51,038 nt of DNA from Streptococcaceae bacterium (GTDB lineage: Bacteria; Bacillota; Bacilli; Lactobacillales; Streptococcaceae), in NCBI GenBank assembly GCA_031253335.1, contig JAIRWF010000044.1, positions 1 through 51,038 of the forward strand. The letters are read 5' to 3'. The notes below the pieces were generated by a model that ran no database searches, was not told the origin of the DNA, and saw nothing but the letters and a program-made list of their open reading frames with translations. A program made the position numbers and the translations under genes. Positions 26,411 through 34,926 of this stretch are shown piece after piece (the stretch's first letter is position 1; every line of letters starts with the position of its first letter).

Positions 26411-27390
26411 TGGCTATTAAAACCTATATTGCAGCAATTACAGAAGCCCTCGATTTGGCTTTAGAACACGATAAAGACACCTTGATTTTTGGCGAAGACG
26501 TTGGACAAAACGGTGGCGTTTTCCGAGCAACAGACGGTCTGCAAGCAAAATATGGCGAAGAACGCGTTTTCAATACCCCACTTGCGGAATCTGGCATTGG
26601 CGGACTCGCAATTGGACTCACGACGCAGGGTTATCGCCCAATCATGGAAATCCAATTTGGCACCTTTATGTATGAGGCCTTTGACAGTATTGCAGGGCAA
26701 ATGTCGCGGAATCGTTACCGTTTCTCAGGCACTCGGACGATGCCGATTGTCTTAAGAACGCCCTACGGCATAGGAACAAAGACACCTGAGATGCACGCGG
26801 ACTCGATTGAAGGGATTTTATCCCAAGTCCCAGGACTTCGTGTGGTCATGCCAAGCAATCCTGCAGACGCAAAGGGTTTGCTTCTCGCAAGTATCGAAAA
26901 TAACGACCCCGTGATGTTCTTGGAGAATTTGCACTTGTACCGCAGTCTGAAGGGCGATGTGCCAGAGGATTATTACACGACGGAGCTTGATAAAGCATCT
27001 GTAACAAAAGTTGGAACAGATGTCTCGATTATCGCTTATGGCGGGACGGTGCCTTTATCTTTGAAAGCAGCTGAGACCCTTGAAAAAGACGGTATCTCTG
27101 CGGAAGTCCTCGATTTGCGGACGGTAGCGCCTTTGGACATTGCAGCGATTGGCGAGACCGTGAAAAAGACAGGCCGCGTCGTGGTCGTGCAAGAAGCACA
27201 ACGCACAGCAGGCATTGCAGCAAACGTCATGGCAGAAATTGCAGAGCGTTTTATCCTAGATCTCAAAGCACCAATTGGACGCCTTGCGGGGCCGGATTCG
27301 ATTTTCCCATTCAGTTCGGCGGAAAATGATTGGCTCGTGAAAGATAGCGATATTGTAGAAAAAGTCAAGGAGATTGTAAATTATGACTGA
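26410..27390 (+). CDS. pdhB: Pyruvate dehydrogenase E1 component subunit beta
   Basis: 326 residues. GEDVGQNGGVFRATDGLQAKYG and NTPLAESGIGGLAIG near the N-terminus hold the active-site Glu that activates thiamine diphosphate. The transketolase C-terminal domain (about 190-326) has SIIAYGGTVPLSLKAAETL and VVVVQEAQRTAG. The ATG overlaps the pdhA stop, and a GGAG site lies inside pdhA. The end overlaps pdhC by 8 bp. Confidence 0.97.
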   Translation: MAIKTYIAAITEALDLALEHDKDTLIFGEDVGQNGGVFRATDGLQAKYGEERVFNTPLAESGIGGLAIGLTTQGYRPIMEIQFGTFMYEAFDSIAGQMSRNRYRFSGTRTMPIVLRTPYGIGTKTPEMHADSIEGILSQVPGLRVVMPSNPADAKGLLLASIENNDPVMFLENLHLYRSLKGDVPEDYYTTELDKASVTKVGTDVSIIAYGGTVPLSLKAAETLEKDGISAEVLDLRTVAPLDIAAIGETVKKTGRVVVVQEAQRTAGIAANVMAEIAERFILDLKAPIGRLAGPDSIFPFSSAENDWLVKDSDIVEKVKEIVNYD

Positions 27391-28684
27391 GATTTTTAAA
27401 ATGCCGGACATCGGTGAAGGCATGCATGAAGGCGATATTGCAAATTGGCTCGTCAAAGTGGGAGATACCGTCAAGGTGGATGATCCAGTCGCAGAAGTGC
27501 AAAATGACAAGCTCATGCAAGAAATTTTGTCACCTTATGCGGGGACAGTGACGAAGCTTTTTGTCGAAGCTGGGACGACAGTTGAAGTCGGAAGCCCTTT
27601 GATTGAGTACGATGGCTCAGGAGATGCGGGGGAAACAAGTTCTCCAACGGAAAAAACAGCAGAAGCACCTCAAGCGCCTGAGCCAGCTCCTGCTGCACCT
27701 AGTCCAGCACCTGCAGCTCCAGCGCCTGCAACGGCCACTGGCGGTTCCGTTGAATTGACAAAGACGGGCGCTGCGGGACGTGTCCTTGCCATGCCTTCTG
27801 TGCGCCAATTTGCCCATGCGAATAACGTCGATTTGACGCAAGTCCCTGCGACAGGGCGTCATGGGCACACGACGCTGGATGATGTGAAAAACTTTATCGC
27901 TGGTGGGTCGACCGTTGCTGTGACAGAACCTGCTGCAGTGAACGCAGCACTGGAAAAAGCTGCCACACCCGTTATTGTGCCAGGCGCAGAGGATGTCGTT
28001 GAAGCGATGACGCCAACGCGTAAGGCAATTTCCAATGCGATGACGACGCAACACACGAATATTCCTGCGGTGACAAACTTTGATCAAGTAGAAGTCTCAA
28101 AACTCGTGGAGCATCGCAAAGCCTTCAAGGAAATTGCAGAAAAACAAGGCATTAAATTGACTTATCTGGCATATGTGGCAAAAGCTCTCGCTGCAACGGC
28201 GAAGAAGTTCCCTGAAATCAATGCGAGTGTCAAGGGGACGGACATCATCTATCATGGCTCGGTAGGTCTTGGGATTGCGGTCAATGCGCCGACAGGTCTC
28301 TATGTACCTGTCATTAAAAATGCGGAGTCCAAGTCGATACTAGACCTTGCGGCAGAGATTTCCGAACTCGCCGAAGCAGTACGCGACGGTAGCATCAAGC
28401 CTGCGCAAATGCAGGGCGCGACAATCACGATTTCCAATATTGGCTCAGCTCGTGGCACATGGTTTACACCGATTATCAATGGCTCGGATGTGGTCATTTT
28501 GGGGCTTGGCTCTATTGTGAAAGAGCCGATTGTAAATAGCGAAGGCGAGCTTGCGGTCGGACAGAATATGAAACTTTCGATGACCTATGACCACCGCTTG
28601 ATTGACGGGATGTTAGGACAGACGGCTTTGAACTACTTGAAGAGTTTGCTCGCGGATCCGTCGTACATGCTCATGGAAGTCTAG
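27383..28684 (+). CDS. pdhC: Dihydrolipoamide acetyltransferase, E2 component of pyruvate dehydrogenase
   Basis: 433 residues. There is one lipoyl domain (1-77) with the lipoylated Lys in VQNDKLMQEI. An Ala/Pro linker (about 85-120) leads to the E3/E1-binding domain (MPSVRQFAHANNVDLTQVPATGRHGHTTLDDV), a second linker, and the catalytic domain (about 210-433) ending with YDHRLIDGMLGQ, which holds the catalytic His and Asp. It transfers the acetyl group to CoA and forms the core of the complex. The start overlaps pdhB, with AAGGAG upstream. Confidence 0.97.
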   Translation: MTEIFKMPDIGEGMHEGDIANWLVKVGDTVKVDDPVAEVQNDKLMQEILSPYAGTVTKLFVEAGTTVEVGSPLIEYDGSGDAGETSSPTEKTAEAPQAPEPAPAAPSPAPAAPAPATATGGSVELTKTGAAGRVLAMPSVRQFAHANNVDLTQVPATGRHGHTTLDDVKNFIAGGSTVAVTEPAAVNAALEKAATPVIVPGAEDVVEAMTPTRKAISNAMTTQHTNIPAVTNFDQVEVSKLVEHRKAFKEIAEKQGIKLTYLAYVAKALAATAKKFPEINASVKGTDIIYHGSVGLGIAVNAPTGLYVPVIKNAESKSILDLAAEISELAEAVRDGSIKPAQMQGATITISNIGSARGTWFTPIINGSDVVILGLGSIVKEPIVNSEGELAVGQNMKLSMTYDHRLIDGMLGQTALNYLKSLLADPSYMLMEV

Positions 28685-28697
28685 TTAAGAAAAACTT

Positions 28698-28825
28698 AGA
28701 AAGGAATTGAGTTCGCCCTCCTTGAAGGGTCGGCAATTAGATGAATGCTGGAACCTGTCTTTAGACAGAACCACAGCATTCCCTAAATTGCTTTCCCTCA
28801 AGGTAGGTGGGCTCACATCTTAATT
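28698..28825 (+). promoter_or_regulatory. Long hairpin between the Shine-Dalgarno site and the start codon of pdhD
   Basis: AGAAAGGA (28698-28705) is followed by a ~108-nt hairpin and the pdhD ATG at 28826. Nested arms with small internal loops are TGA/TCA, GCCC/GGGC, CCTTGAAGGG/CCCTCAAGG, CAATTAG/CTAAATTG, GAATGCTG/CAGCATTC and CTGTC/GACAG around a TTTA loop. No ribosome site lies next to the ATG. When folded, the hairpin brings the purine site to about 12 unpaired bases from the ATG. Confidence 0.75.
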
Positions 28826-30247
28826 ATGGTAGTAGGTAGTCAAGCCACGGAAGTGGATACAGTGGTGATTGGTTCTGGCCCTGGGGGTTATGTCGCAGCG
28901 ATTCGGGCGGCTGAGCTTGGGCAGAAAGTCACAATTATTGAAAAAGATAATATTGGTGGAGTCTGTCTGAATATAGGTTGTATCCCTTCCAAAGCCTTAA
29001 TCAATATTGGCCATCATTATGCTGAGGCGGCAGAAGACCGCACAGGAATTTTTGGCCTGTCTTATGGCGACGTTAAACTCGATTGGGCAGCGGCGCAGAA
29101 ATGGAAAGAAGAAAAAGTTGTCAAGCAGCTCACGGGTGGCGTGGGGATGCTTCTCAAAAAGCACAAAGTCGATGTCATCAAGGGAACGGCAGAGTTTATT
29201 GACAACGAGACCATCAATGTGGAACTTGAAGGTGGGGAGAGCTCGACTTTGTTGCAATTTAAAAATGTCATCATTGCGACAGGGTCACGGCCAATTGAGA
29301 TTCCTGCCTTTCCCTTTGGTGGACGAATTCTCGATTCCACGGCAGCCTTGGCCTTGAAAGAAGTGCCGAAGCATTTGATTGTCGTAGGGGGCGGCGTCAT
29401 TGGCTCAGAATTAGGTGGTGCTTATCGCTTGCTGGGCGCGAAGATTACAATTATCGAAGGACTGGATCATATCTTGAACGGCTTTGACAAGGAAATGTCA
29501 GACATCATCGCAAAGCGCGTGAAAGAGGCTGGCTCAGAAATCTACACATCGGCGAAGGCCATTTCTGCGGAGCAGACGGGGAAAGACGTAACTCTGACCT
29601 TTGAAGTGGATGGCAAAACGCAGACAGTGACGGGGGATTATCTTTTGGTTTCTGTCGGACGACGTGCCAATACGGATAGTCTTGGTTTGAACAACACGGA
29701 TGTCAAACTCACGGATCGCGGCTTAATCGAAGTCGATGAGTCCTACAAGACGAATGTCCCTGGTATTTACGCCATTGGGGACGTCGTACCGGGCCCGATG
29801 CTTGCGCATAAAGCAAGCTTCCAAGCAAAAGTAGCTGCCGCTGCGATTTCTGGAGCTGAAAACGATGTAGATTTACATGTCGCTTTGCCTGCTGTGGCTT
29901 ATACGTCAACAGAACTCGCAACAGTTGGCGAGACGCCAGACTCCGTGAAAGATCGTATGGATACTGTGAAAATCTCGAAGTTTCCGTTTGCGGCAAACGG
30001 TCGCGCATTGTCCATGGACGACGCGGTGGGCTTTATTCGTCTAATCACGGAAACAAAGGAAGGCGCCTTGATTGGTGCGCAAATTGTGGGGCCTGGGGCA
30101 AGTGACTTAATCGCGAGCTTGAGTCTCGCCATTGAAAATGGCCTCACAGCGAAGGATTTGAGTCTCACGATTCAGCCTCACCCAAGTCTTGGAGAAGCCA
30201 TTATGGACGCCGCAGAGCTCGCAGATGGCATGCCAATTCATGTGTGA
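28826..30247 (+). CDS. pdhD: Dihydrolipoamide dehydrogenase, E3 component of pyruvate dehydrogenase
   Basis: 473 residues. FAD fingerprint VVIGSGPGGYVAAIRAAELG lies at residues 13-32. The redox disulfide is in GGVCLNIGCIPSKAL, the NAD-binding loop in VVGGGVIGSELGGAYRLLGA, and the C-terminal active-site HPSLGE has the catalytic His and Glu. It reoxidises dihydrolipoyl E2 and reduces NAD+. It has no N-terminal lipoyl domain, unlike the E3 of some streptococci. The first of the usual two His in the HxHP motif is Gln (QPHPSLGE). The start codon lacks an adjacent ribosome site. Confidence 0.97.
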   Translation: MVVGSQATEVDTVVIGSGPGGYVAAIRAAELGQKVTIIEKDNIGGVCLNIGCIPSKALINIGHHYAEAAEDRTGIFGLSYGDVKLDWAAAQKWKEEKVVKQLTGGVGMLLKKHKVDVIKGTAEFIDNETINVELEGGESSTLLQFKNVIIATGSRPIEIPAFPFGGRILDSTAALALKEVPKHLIVVGGGVIGSELGGAYRLLGAKITIIEGLDHILNGFDKEMSDIIAKRVKEAGSEIYTSAKAISAEQTGKDVTLTFEVDGKTQTVTGDYLLVSVGRRANTDSLGLNNTDVKLTDRGLIEVDESYKTNVPGIYAIGDVVPGPMLAHKASFQAKVAAAAISGAENDVDLHVALPAVAYTSTELATVGETPDSVKDRMDTVKISKFPFAANGRALSMDDAVGFIRLITETKEGALIGAQIVGPGASDLIASLSLAIENGLTAKDLSLTIQPHPSLGEAIMDAAELADGMPIHV

Positions 30248-30676
30248 CCGAAAATCTTCTTGCTTTAGCAAGTTAGATTTTCGGTTCCTTGTGAGCGAAG
30301 CGAGTCAAGGTTCCTTGCAATATCTTGCTTTAGCAAGTTAGATTTTCGGTTCCTTGTGAGCGAAGCGAGTCAAGGTTCCTTGCAATATCTTGCTTTAGTA
30401 AGTTAGATTTTCGGTTCCTTGTGAGCAAAGCGAGTCAAGGTTCCTTGCAATATCTTGCTTTAGCAAGTTAGATTTTCGGTTCCTTGTGAGCGAAGCGAGT
30501 CAAGGTTCCTTGCAACATCTTGCTTTAGCAAGTTAGATTTTCGGTTCCTTGTGAGCGAAGCGAGTCAAGGTTCCTTGCAATATCTTGCTTTAGCAAGTTA
30601 GATTTTCGCTTCCTTGTGAGCGAAGCAGTCAAGGTTCCTTGCAATATCTTGCTTTAGCAAGTTAGATTTTAAGTTT
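30248..30676 (+). repeat. 65-bp tandem hairpin array directly after pdhD
   Basis: CTTGC-TTTA-GC starts at 30259, 30324, 30389, 30454, 30519, 30584 and 30648: seven copies, period 65 (the last 64, through a one-base deletion in GAAGCGAG). The first hairpin begins on the base after the pdhD stop: outer arms CCGAAAATC/GATTTTCGG, loop TT against TTA, inner arms CTTGC/GCAAG, TTTA loop. Each unit also has CCTTG/CAAGG enclosing GCGAAGC. One copy has CTTTAGTAAG, which changes one pair to a mismatch. No terminator with a T run follows. Confidence 0.92.
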
Positions 30677-30738
30677 CCTTGATTAATTTTACGAAAACTT
30701 TTCTTTGAAAAAACTTCTGATGAGATTCAGAATTTTTT

Positions 30739-30747
30739 TGGTAGAAT
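30739..30747 (+). promoter_or_regulatory. Extended -10 promoter of the hydrolase gene, predicting a leaderless mRNA
   Basis: TG-g-TAGAAT, six bases, then ATG at 30754. No -35 match and no ribosome site. Confidence 0.6.
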
Positions 30748-30753
30748 AAATCT

Positions 30754-31509
30754 ATGAAGTTCTTAACATCGGATAATTTAGCACTCCAGGTTACAGATTA
30801 TGGAGGGATAGGCCCATCCATTATTTTTGTAAACGGCTATTCAGCCTCGGAAGCAACATGGCTCTTGCAAATAGTTGCCTTTCAAGAAGCAGGCTTTCGT
30901 GTGATTACCTATGACCATAGAAACCATGGTTTATCAGAAAAAGATTCTTCAGGTGCAACGCTCGAGAAACTAGCTAGGGACTTATCGGAGCTGTGTAATA
31001 AGTTAGTATCTGATCAAGTAATTCTCATTGGACATTCCATGGGAGCAGCCGTGATTTTGGAGGATGAGAAGTTGTTCGGTCAGGAAAAGATTAAGGCGGT
31101 TGTGACGGAAGATCAAGCACCTTATTTTGAGCATACGCGAAATAGCCAAGAACAAGAAAAGTTTATCACTAATTTTCCCCATCAGCACCTTACAGCAGGA
31201 CAGTTACCTGATGACTTAAAACGAGAGCTGGGAAAAAAGCTCTTACCATTTGATTTTAAAAACAACCGGGATCTCCTTTCAGAAATTATCGGGACAGATT
31301 TTCGACCAATTCTCAGAGAAGAAATCGTGCCTCATCTCTTTTTAGCAGGCGAGAAATCACCCATTTTTCCACCAGACGTAACCCTTGCGGCACGTGACTT
31401 AAATCAAAACCAACACTCAAAAGTCCACCTTTTTCCTAACTGTGGCCATATCCCACATCTGGAAAGTCCTACTGAGTTCAACGCTCTCGTCCTTGACTTT
31501 ATCAAATAA
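30754..31509 (+). CDS. Alpha/beta-fold hydrolase
   Basis: 251 residues. It shows the strand-HG-like NGYSASEATW oxyanion region, the nucleophile elbow GHSMG (Ser near residue 92) and the late catalytic His in CGHIPHLESP. The usual acid position after strand 7 (G-x-x-D-x-P) reads GEKSPIFP, so the Asp is absent there; the Asp in TEDQAPYF after strand 6 may act instead. The substrate cannot be predicted; relatives include esterases and haloperoxidase-like enzymes. It is a single gene between the pdhD repeat array and rpsA. Confidence 0.85.
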   Translation: MKFLTSDNLALQVTDYGGIGPSIIFVNGYSASEATWLLQIVAFQEAGFRVITYDHRNHGLSEKDSSGATLEKLARDLSELCNKLVSDQVILIGHSMGAAVILEDEKLFGQEKIKAVVTEDQAPYFEHTRNSQEQEKFITNFPHQHLTAGQLPDDLKRELGKKLLPFDFKNNRDLLSEIIGTDFRPILREEIVPHLFLAGEKSPIFPPDVTLAARDLNQNQHSKVHLFPNCGHIPHLESPTEFNALVLDFIK

Positions 31510-31520
31510 GTTGGTATAAT
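31493..31520 (+). promoter_or_regulatory. Promoter of rpsA
   Basis: -35 TTGACT (31493-31498), 16 bp, extended -10 TG-g-TATAAT (31512-31520). It overlaps the end of the hydrolase gene. A GTG in frame with rpsA lies seven bases after the -10 box. Confidence 0.75.
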
Positions 31521-31566
31521 AATAACAGTGCGCCGACGAGCGCCAAGAAGGGAGAAAAATTCACCA

Positions 31567-32796
31567 ATGAGCGAATTTGAAGATTTATTGAATAACGTCG
31601 AGGACGTTAAAGTGAGAGATGTAGTGAAAGGAGAGATTCTGACGGTCGAGAGTGACCAGGCAACTGTGTCAATCGTAGGGACTGGCGTTGAAGGCGTCCT
31701 AACACTTCGTGAAATCACTAACGACCGCGATGCGGACATCAATAACTTCGTTAAACCTGGTGATGTACTTGACCTCTTGGTTATCAAAGAAATCGTTGGC
31801 AAAGAGTCAGAAGGTGCAAAAGTCTTCTTGCTCTCGAAAAAACGCTTAGAAGCCCGTAAAGCTTGGACAGAGCTTGAAGGCGAAGAAGGCAATATTGTAA
31901 CAGTAAAAGTAACTCGTGCTGTGAAGGGTGGCCTTTCTGTTGAATATAAGGGAGCACGTGGCTTCATGCCAGCTTCTATGATTGATACTTTCTTTGTTCG
32001 TGACACGAAAAAGTTTGAAGGCGAAGAAGTTGAAGCTAAGATTATAGAAATCAATGCAGCTGAAAATCGTTTCATTTTGAGCCGTCGTGCAGTTATTGAG
32101 GACTCCCGTAAAGAACAAATGGCACAAGCCATGGAACAGCTAAACGAAGGCGATATTGTGGAAGGAACTGTTGCACGTGTGACTGATTTTGGGGCCTTTG
32201 TGGACTTAGGTGGGATTGATGGCCTTGTTCACGTGACGGAGTTAAGCCATGGTCGCGTGAGAAAACCAGCAGACATTGTAAAAGTAGGCGATAAAGTCAA
32301 TGTCAAAATTTTGCGCTTAGACCCAGAGGCAGGGCGCGTGAGCTTGTCACTGAAAGCAGCACAGCCTGGACCATGGGATGATATTGAGCAGAAATTAGCG
32401 CCCGGTGATGAAGTTGAAGGCACTGTCAAACGTGTCACTGACTTTGGAGCCTTTGTGGAGATACTTCCCGAGGTCGAAGGGCTTGTCCATGTGTCTCAGA
32501 TTTCATGGGAACGTGTTGAAAAACCTCAAGATGTACTTAAAGCTGGTGAAAAAGTTCAGGTCAAAGTTTTGGATATTAAACCAGCTGAGGAACGGATTAG
32601 CCTCTCAATCAAAGCCCTTCAAGAACGCCCTGCTTCGGCTAGGGACAACGGTGATTCAGAAGATAAGCCAAATCGCAAACGTGCACCTCGTAACAATGCG
32701 CCACGCGACCGCGTAGAACTTCCAGAAACACAAGAAGGCTTTGGCTTAGCTGATCAACTTGGAGCTGACTTCAACTGGGATGAATTAACAAAATAA
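31567..32796 (+). CDS. rpsA: 30S ribosomal protein S1 (four S1 domains)
   Basis: 409 residues from the ATG (MSEFEDLLNNVEDVKV). There are four S1 RNA-binding motifs at about residues 15-85, 105-170, 190-260 and 275-345; the last two have the near-repeated GTVARVTDFGAFVDLGG and GTVKRVTDFGAFVEI. A basic Pro/Arg tail (about 360-390) follows. Firmicute S1 proteins have four domains rather than six. GAAGGGAG lies 12 nt before the ATG. A GTG at 31528, in frame and at the predicted transcription start, would add 13 basic residues (MRRRAPRREKNSP) and could be a second, leaderless start. Confidence 0.93.
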   Translation: MSEFEDLLNNVEDVKVRDVVKGEILTVESDQATVSIVGTGVEGVLTLREITNDRDADINNFVKPGDVLDLLVIKEIVGKESEGAKVFLLSKKRLEARKAWTELEGEEGNIVTVKVTRAVKGGLSVEYKGARGFMPASMIDTFFVRDTKKFEGEEVEAKIIEINAAENRFILSRRAVIEDSRKEQMAQAMEQLNEGDIVEGTVARVTDFGAFVDLGGIDGLVHVTELSHGRVRKPADIVKVGDKVNVKILRLDPEAGRVSLSLKAAQPGPWDDIEQKLAPGDEVEGTVKRVTDFGAFVEILPEVEGLVHVSQISWERVEKPQDVLKAGEKVQVKVLDIKPAEERISLSIKALQERPASARDNGDSEDKPNRKRAPRNNAPRDRVELPETQEGFGLADQLGADFNWDELTK

Positions 32797-32800
32797 GTAA

Positions 32801-33039
32801 AGGGCGTGTCTATCTCCGCCACTTCGTGTCGGGCTGTCCGCTCTGATAACCCTACTAGCATCGCATTAAGGTGCAGACCGCACCAACAAACGTCCTTCGC
32901 TACGGCACTTTAGTCACTTAGAGCGAATGGACCTGCTTTAGCTAGACGAAAAAGCAGGGAGTTGCCATGCGACTTGCCAGCTTTGCTGGCTTAGCGAGCA
33001 TGGACAGCGCAGCGCAAAGCGCGGAGATAGAGGTGACCT
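32801..33039 (+). repeat. Mosaic hairpin element E2 in the rpsA 3' UTR
   Basis: 239 nt starting 4 bp after the rpsA stop. It begins AGGGCGTGTCTATCTCCGC and ends GCGGAGATAGAGGTGACCT. Arms TATCTCCGC/GCGGAGATA close it; next come GCTGTCC-GCTC and GAGC-AT-GGACAGC, then inner hairpins GGTGC/GCACC and GCCAGC/GCTGGC. About 90% identical by eye to the element at 48408-48643 and to the outer parts of the one at 4285-4740. Confidence 0.88.
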
Positions 33040-33046
33040 GAATAAC

Positions 33047-33069
33047 AAAGCGCCGTAAGGCGTTTTTTT
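33047..33069 (+). terminator. Terminator of rpsA
   Basis: CGCC-gtaa-GGCG followed by seven T, downstream of element E2. Confidence 0.85.
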
Positions 33070-33079
33070 GAAATAAATT

Positions 33080-33088
33080 TGCTAAAAT
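33080..33088 (+). promoter_or_regulatory. Extended -10 promoter of uvrC, predicting a leaderless mRNA
   Basis: TG-c-TAAAAT, seven bases, then GTG at 33096. No ribosome site. Confidence 0.65.
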
Positions 33089-33095
33089 AAAGCTA

Positions 33096-34886
33096 GTGAA
33101 CGATAAAATCAAAGCCAAACTCGAGCTCCTTCCCGACGCGCCAGGCTGTTATATTCACAAGGATAAAAACGGCCAGATAATCTATGTCGGCAAGGCGAAA
33201 AATCTCAAAAACCGCGTCCGCAGTTATTTTCATGGTGCTCATGATACGAAAACGTCCCTTCTCGTCTCGGAAATCGACGATTTTGAGTATATCGTCGTGG
33301 GCTCAAACATCGAAAGTCTCCTCCTTGAAATCAACCTCATCCAGGAAAATAAGCCCAAGTATAACATCATGCTAAAGGACGACAAGTCCTATCCCTTCCT
33401 CAAAATCACGCATGAAGATTATCCGCAGATTCTCATTACCCGCCAAGTCAAAAAAGATGGAGGCCTCTACTTTGGCCCTTACCCCGATGTCGGCGCAGCT
33501 AATGAAATCAAGCACCTCATCGACCGTATCTTTCCGTTACGCAAGTGTAGCTTGCATGAAAAGAAGGTCTGCTTTTATTATCATCTCCACCAGTGCCTCT
33601 GCCCCGTCGTCAATCACGTGGATCCACAGGTCTATGTCGATATGGTCGCTGAAATCAAGGCCTTTCTTACGGGTGGCGAGGACAAAATCATCCACGAGAC
33701 CCAGGAAAAAATGCAGGCAGCGAGTGACCGCCAAGATTACGAGCAAGCAGCAGAATATCGAGACATCCTCCAAGCAATTTCGACGCTTCGCACCAAGCAA
33801 CGCGTCATGAATCAAGATCTTAAGGACCGCGATGTCTTTGGCTATGCGGTAGATAATGGCTGGATGTGCGTCCAGGTCTTCTTCGTCCGTCAGGGTAAGC
33901 TCATCAAGCGCGATGTCAACCTTTTCCCTTACTATGCGGAGAGCGCTGAAGACGACTTCTTAACCTACATCGGCCAGTTCTACAAAGAAAATAATCATTT
34001 CTTCCCCAAGGAAATCTTCATCCCCGAGGACATTGATTTGGCCTCTGTCGAGGCTTTGGTGGGCAATGACTCAGGTGTCAAAGTCCTGCAGCCCCAACGT
34101 GGCGAGAAGAAGCAGCTTGTCAACATGGCCACGAAAAATGCCCAGACCCAGCTCCGATTGAAGTTTGACCTCGCAGATAAGCAAATCGAACGCACGCAAG
34201 GCGCCATTGAGACCTTAGGCGAGCTCATGGGCATCCCCACGCCTCACCGTATTGAGAGCTTTGATAACTCAAATATCATGGGCACCTCGCCCGTCTCTGC
34301 CATGGTCGTCTTTGAGGACGGTAAGCCCAAGAAATCTGACTATCGCAAGTACAAAATTAAGACCGTTGTGGGTGCGGACGACTACGCCAGCATGCGCGAA
34401 GTTCTGACCCGCAGATATTCCAGAGCCCTTCGTGAAGGGGGCGTACTTCCTGATCTCATTGCCATGGACGGTGGCGCAGGTCAGGTCCATATCGCAAAGA
34501 GAGTCCTCGAAGAACTCCAGCTCGACATCCCCATTTGCGGCTTGCAAAAAAACGATAAGCACCAGACCTCGGAGTTGCTTTACGGCGACCCACTCGAGGT
34601 GATTGATATGGATCGTCACTCACAAGCCTTTTTCCTACTCACCCGCATCCAGGATGAAGTTCACCGCTTTGCCATTACCTTCCATCGCCAAGTCCGCGGG
34701 AAAAACACCTTCTCCAGTAAGCTCGACGGTATTGAAGGCCTCGGTCCCAAGCGCAAACAAGCCCTTATGCGCGAATTTAAGTCGATGAAAGCGATACAAG
34801 AAGCAACGCTTGAGCAAATTACAGAAGTTGGCATCCCCCAGCCAGTCGCGCTAGCTGTAAAAAACAAACTAAAAACTGAATCTTGA
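33096..34886 (+). CDS. uvrC: Excinuclease ABC subunit C
   Basis: 596 residues. The N-terminal GIY-YIG nuclease has [29 protein letters not shown]. The UVR/UvrB-binding helix pair is near residues 205-240 ([21 protein letters not shown]). The RNase H-like C-terminal nuclease has [23 protein letters not shown], and the tail has helix-hairpin-helix motifs ([16 protein letters not shown]). It makes both cuts around DNA lesions with UvrB. The start is GTG, which encodes the expected first residue of [17 protein letters not shown]; nothing further upstream fits because the -10 box is there. Confidence 0.97.
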   Translation: MNDKIKAKLELLPDAPGCYIHKDKNGQIIYVGKAKNLKNRVRSYFHGAHDTKTSLLVSEIDDFEYIVVGSNIESLLLEINLIQENKPKYNIMLKDDKSYPFLKITHEDYPQILITRQVKKDGGLYFGPYPDVGAANEIKHLIDRIFPLRKCSLHEKKVCFYYHLHQCLCPVVNHVDPQVYVDMVAEIKAFLTGGEDKIIHETQEKMQAASDRQDYEQAAEYRDILQAISTLRTKQRVMNQDLKDRDVFGYAVDNGWMCVQVFFVRQGKLIKRDVNLFPYYAESAEDDFLTYIGQFYKENNHFFPKEIFIPEDIDLASVEALVGNDSGVKVLQPQRGEKKQLVNMATKNAQTQLRLKFDLADKQIERTQGAIETLGELMGIPTPHRIESFDNSNIMGTSPVSAMVVFEDGKPKKSDYRKYKIKTVVGADDYASMREVLTRRYSRALREGGVLPDLIAMDGGAGQVHIAKRVLEELQLDIPICGLQKNDKHQTSELLYGDPLEVIDMDRHSQAFFLLTRIQDEVHRFAITFHRQVRGKNTFSSKLDGIEGLGPKRKQALMREFKSMKAIQEATLEQITEVGIPQPVALAVKNKLKTES

Positions 34887-34911
34887 AAAGTCAGCAGACC
34901 AATGCTTTTTA

Positions 34912-34920
34912 TGCTATACT
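34912..34920 (+). promoter_or_regulatory. Extended -10 promoter of lysA, predicting a leaderless mRNA
   Basis: TG-c-TATACT, six bases, then ATG at 34927. No ribosome site. Confidence 0.65.
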
Positions 34921-34926
34921 GACCTT

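Noticed and set aside
30248-30676. CRISPR array
   Set aside because: The 65-bp units are repeated throughout, with no variable spacers between short repeats, and no cas genes are near.
30754-31509. Hydrolase as an inactive pseudo-enzyme because the usual Asp is missing
   Set aside because: An Asp after strand 6 (TEDQAP) could complete the triad, and the Ser and His motifs are intact.
32801-33039. Group I/II intron or known riboswitch
   Set aside because: No intron core motifs or reverse transcriptase, and the location is after stop codons rather than in a 5' leader.
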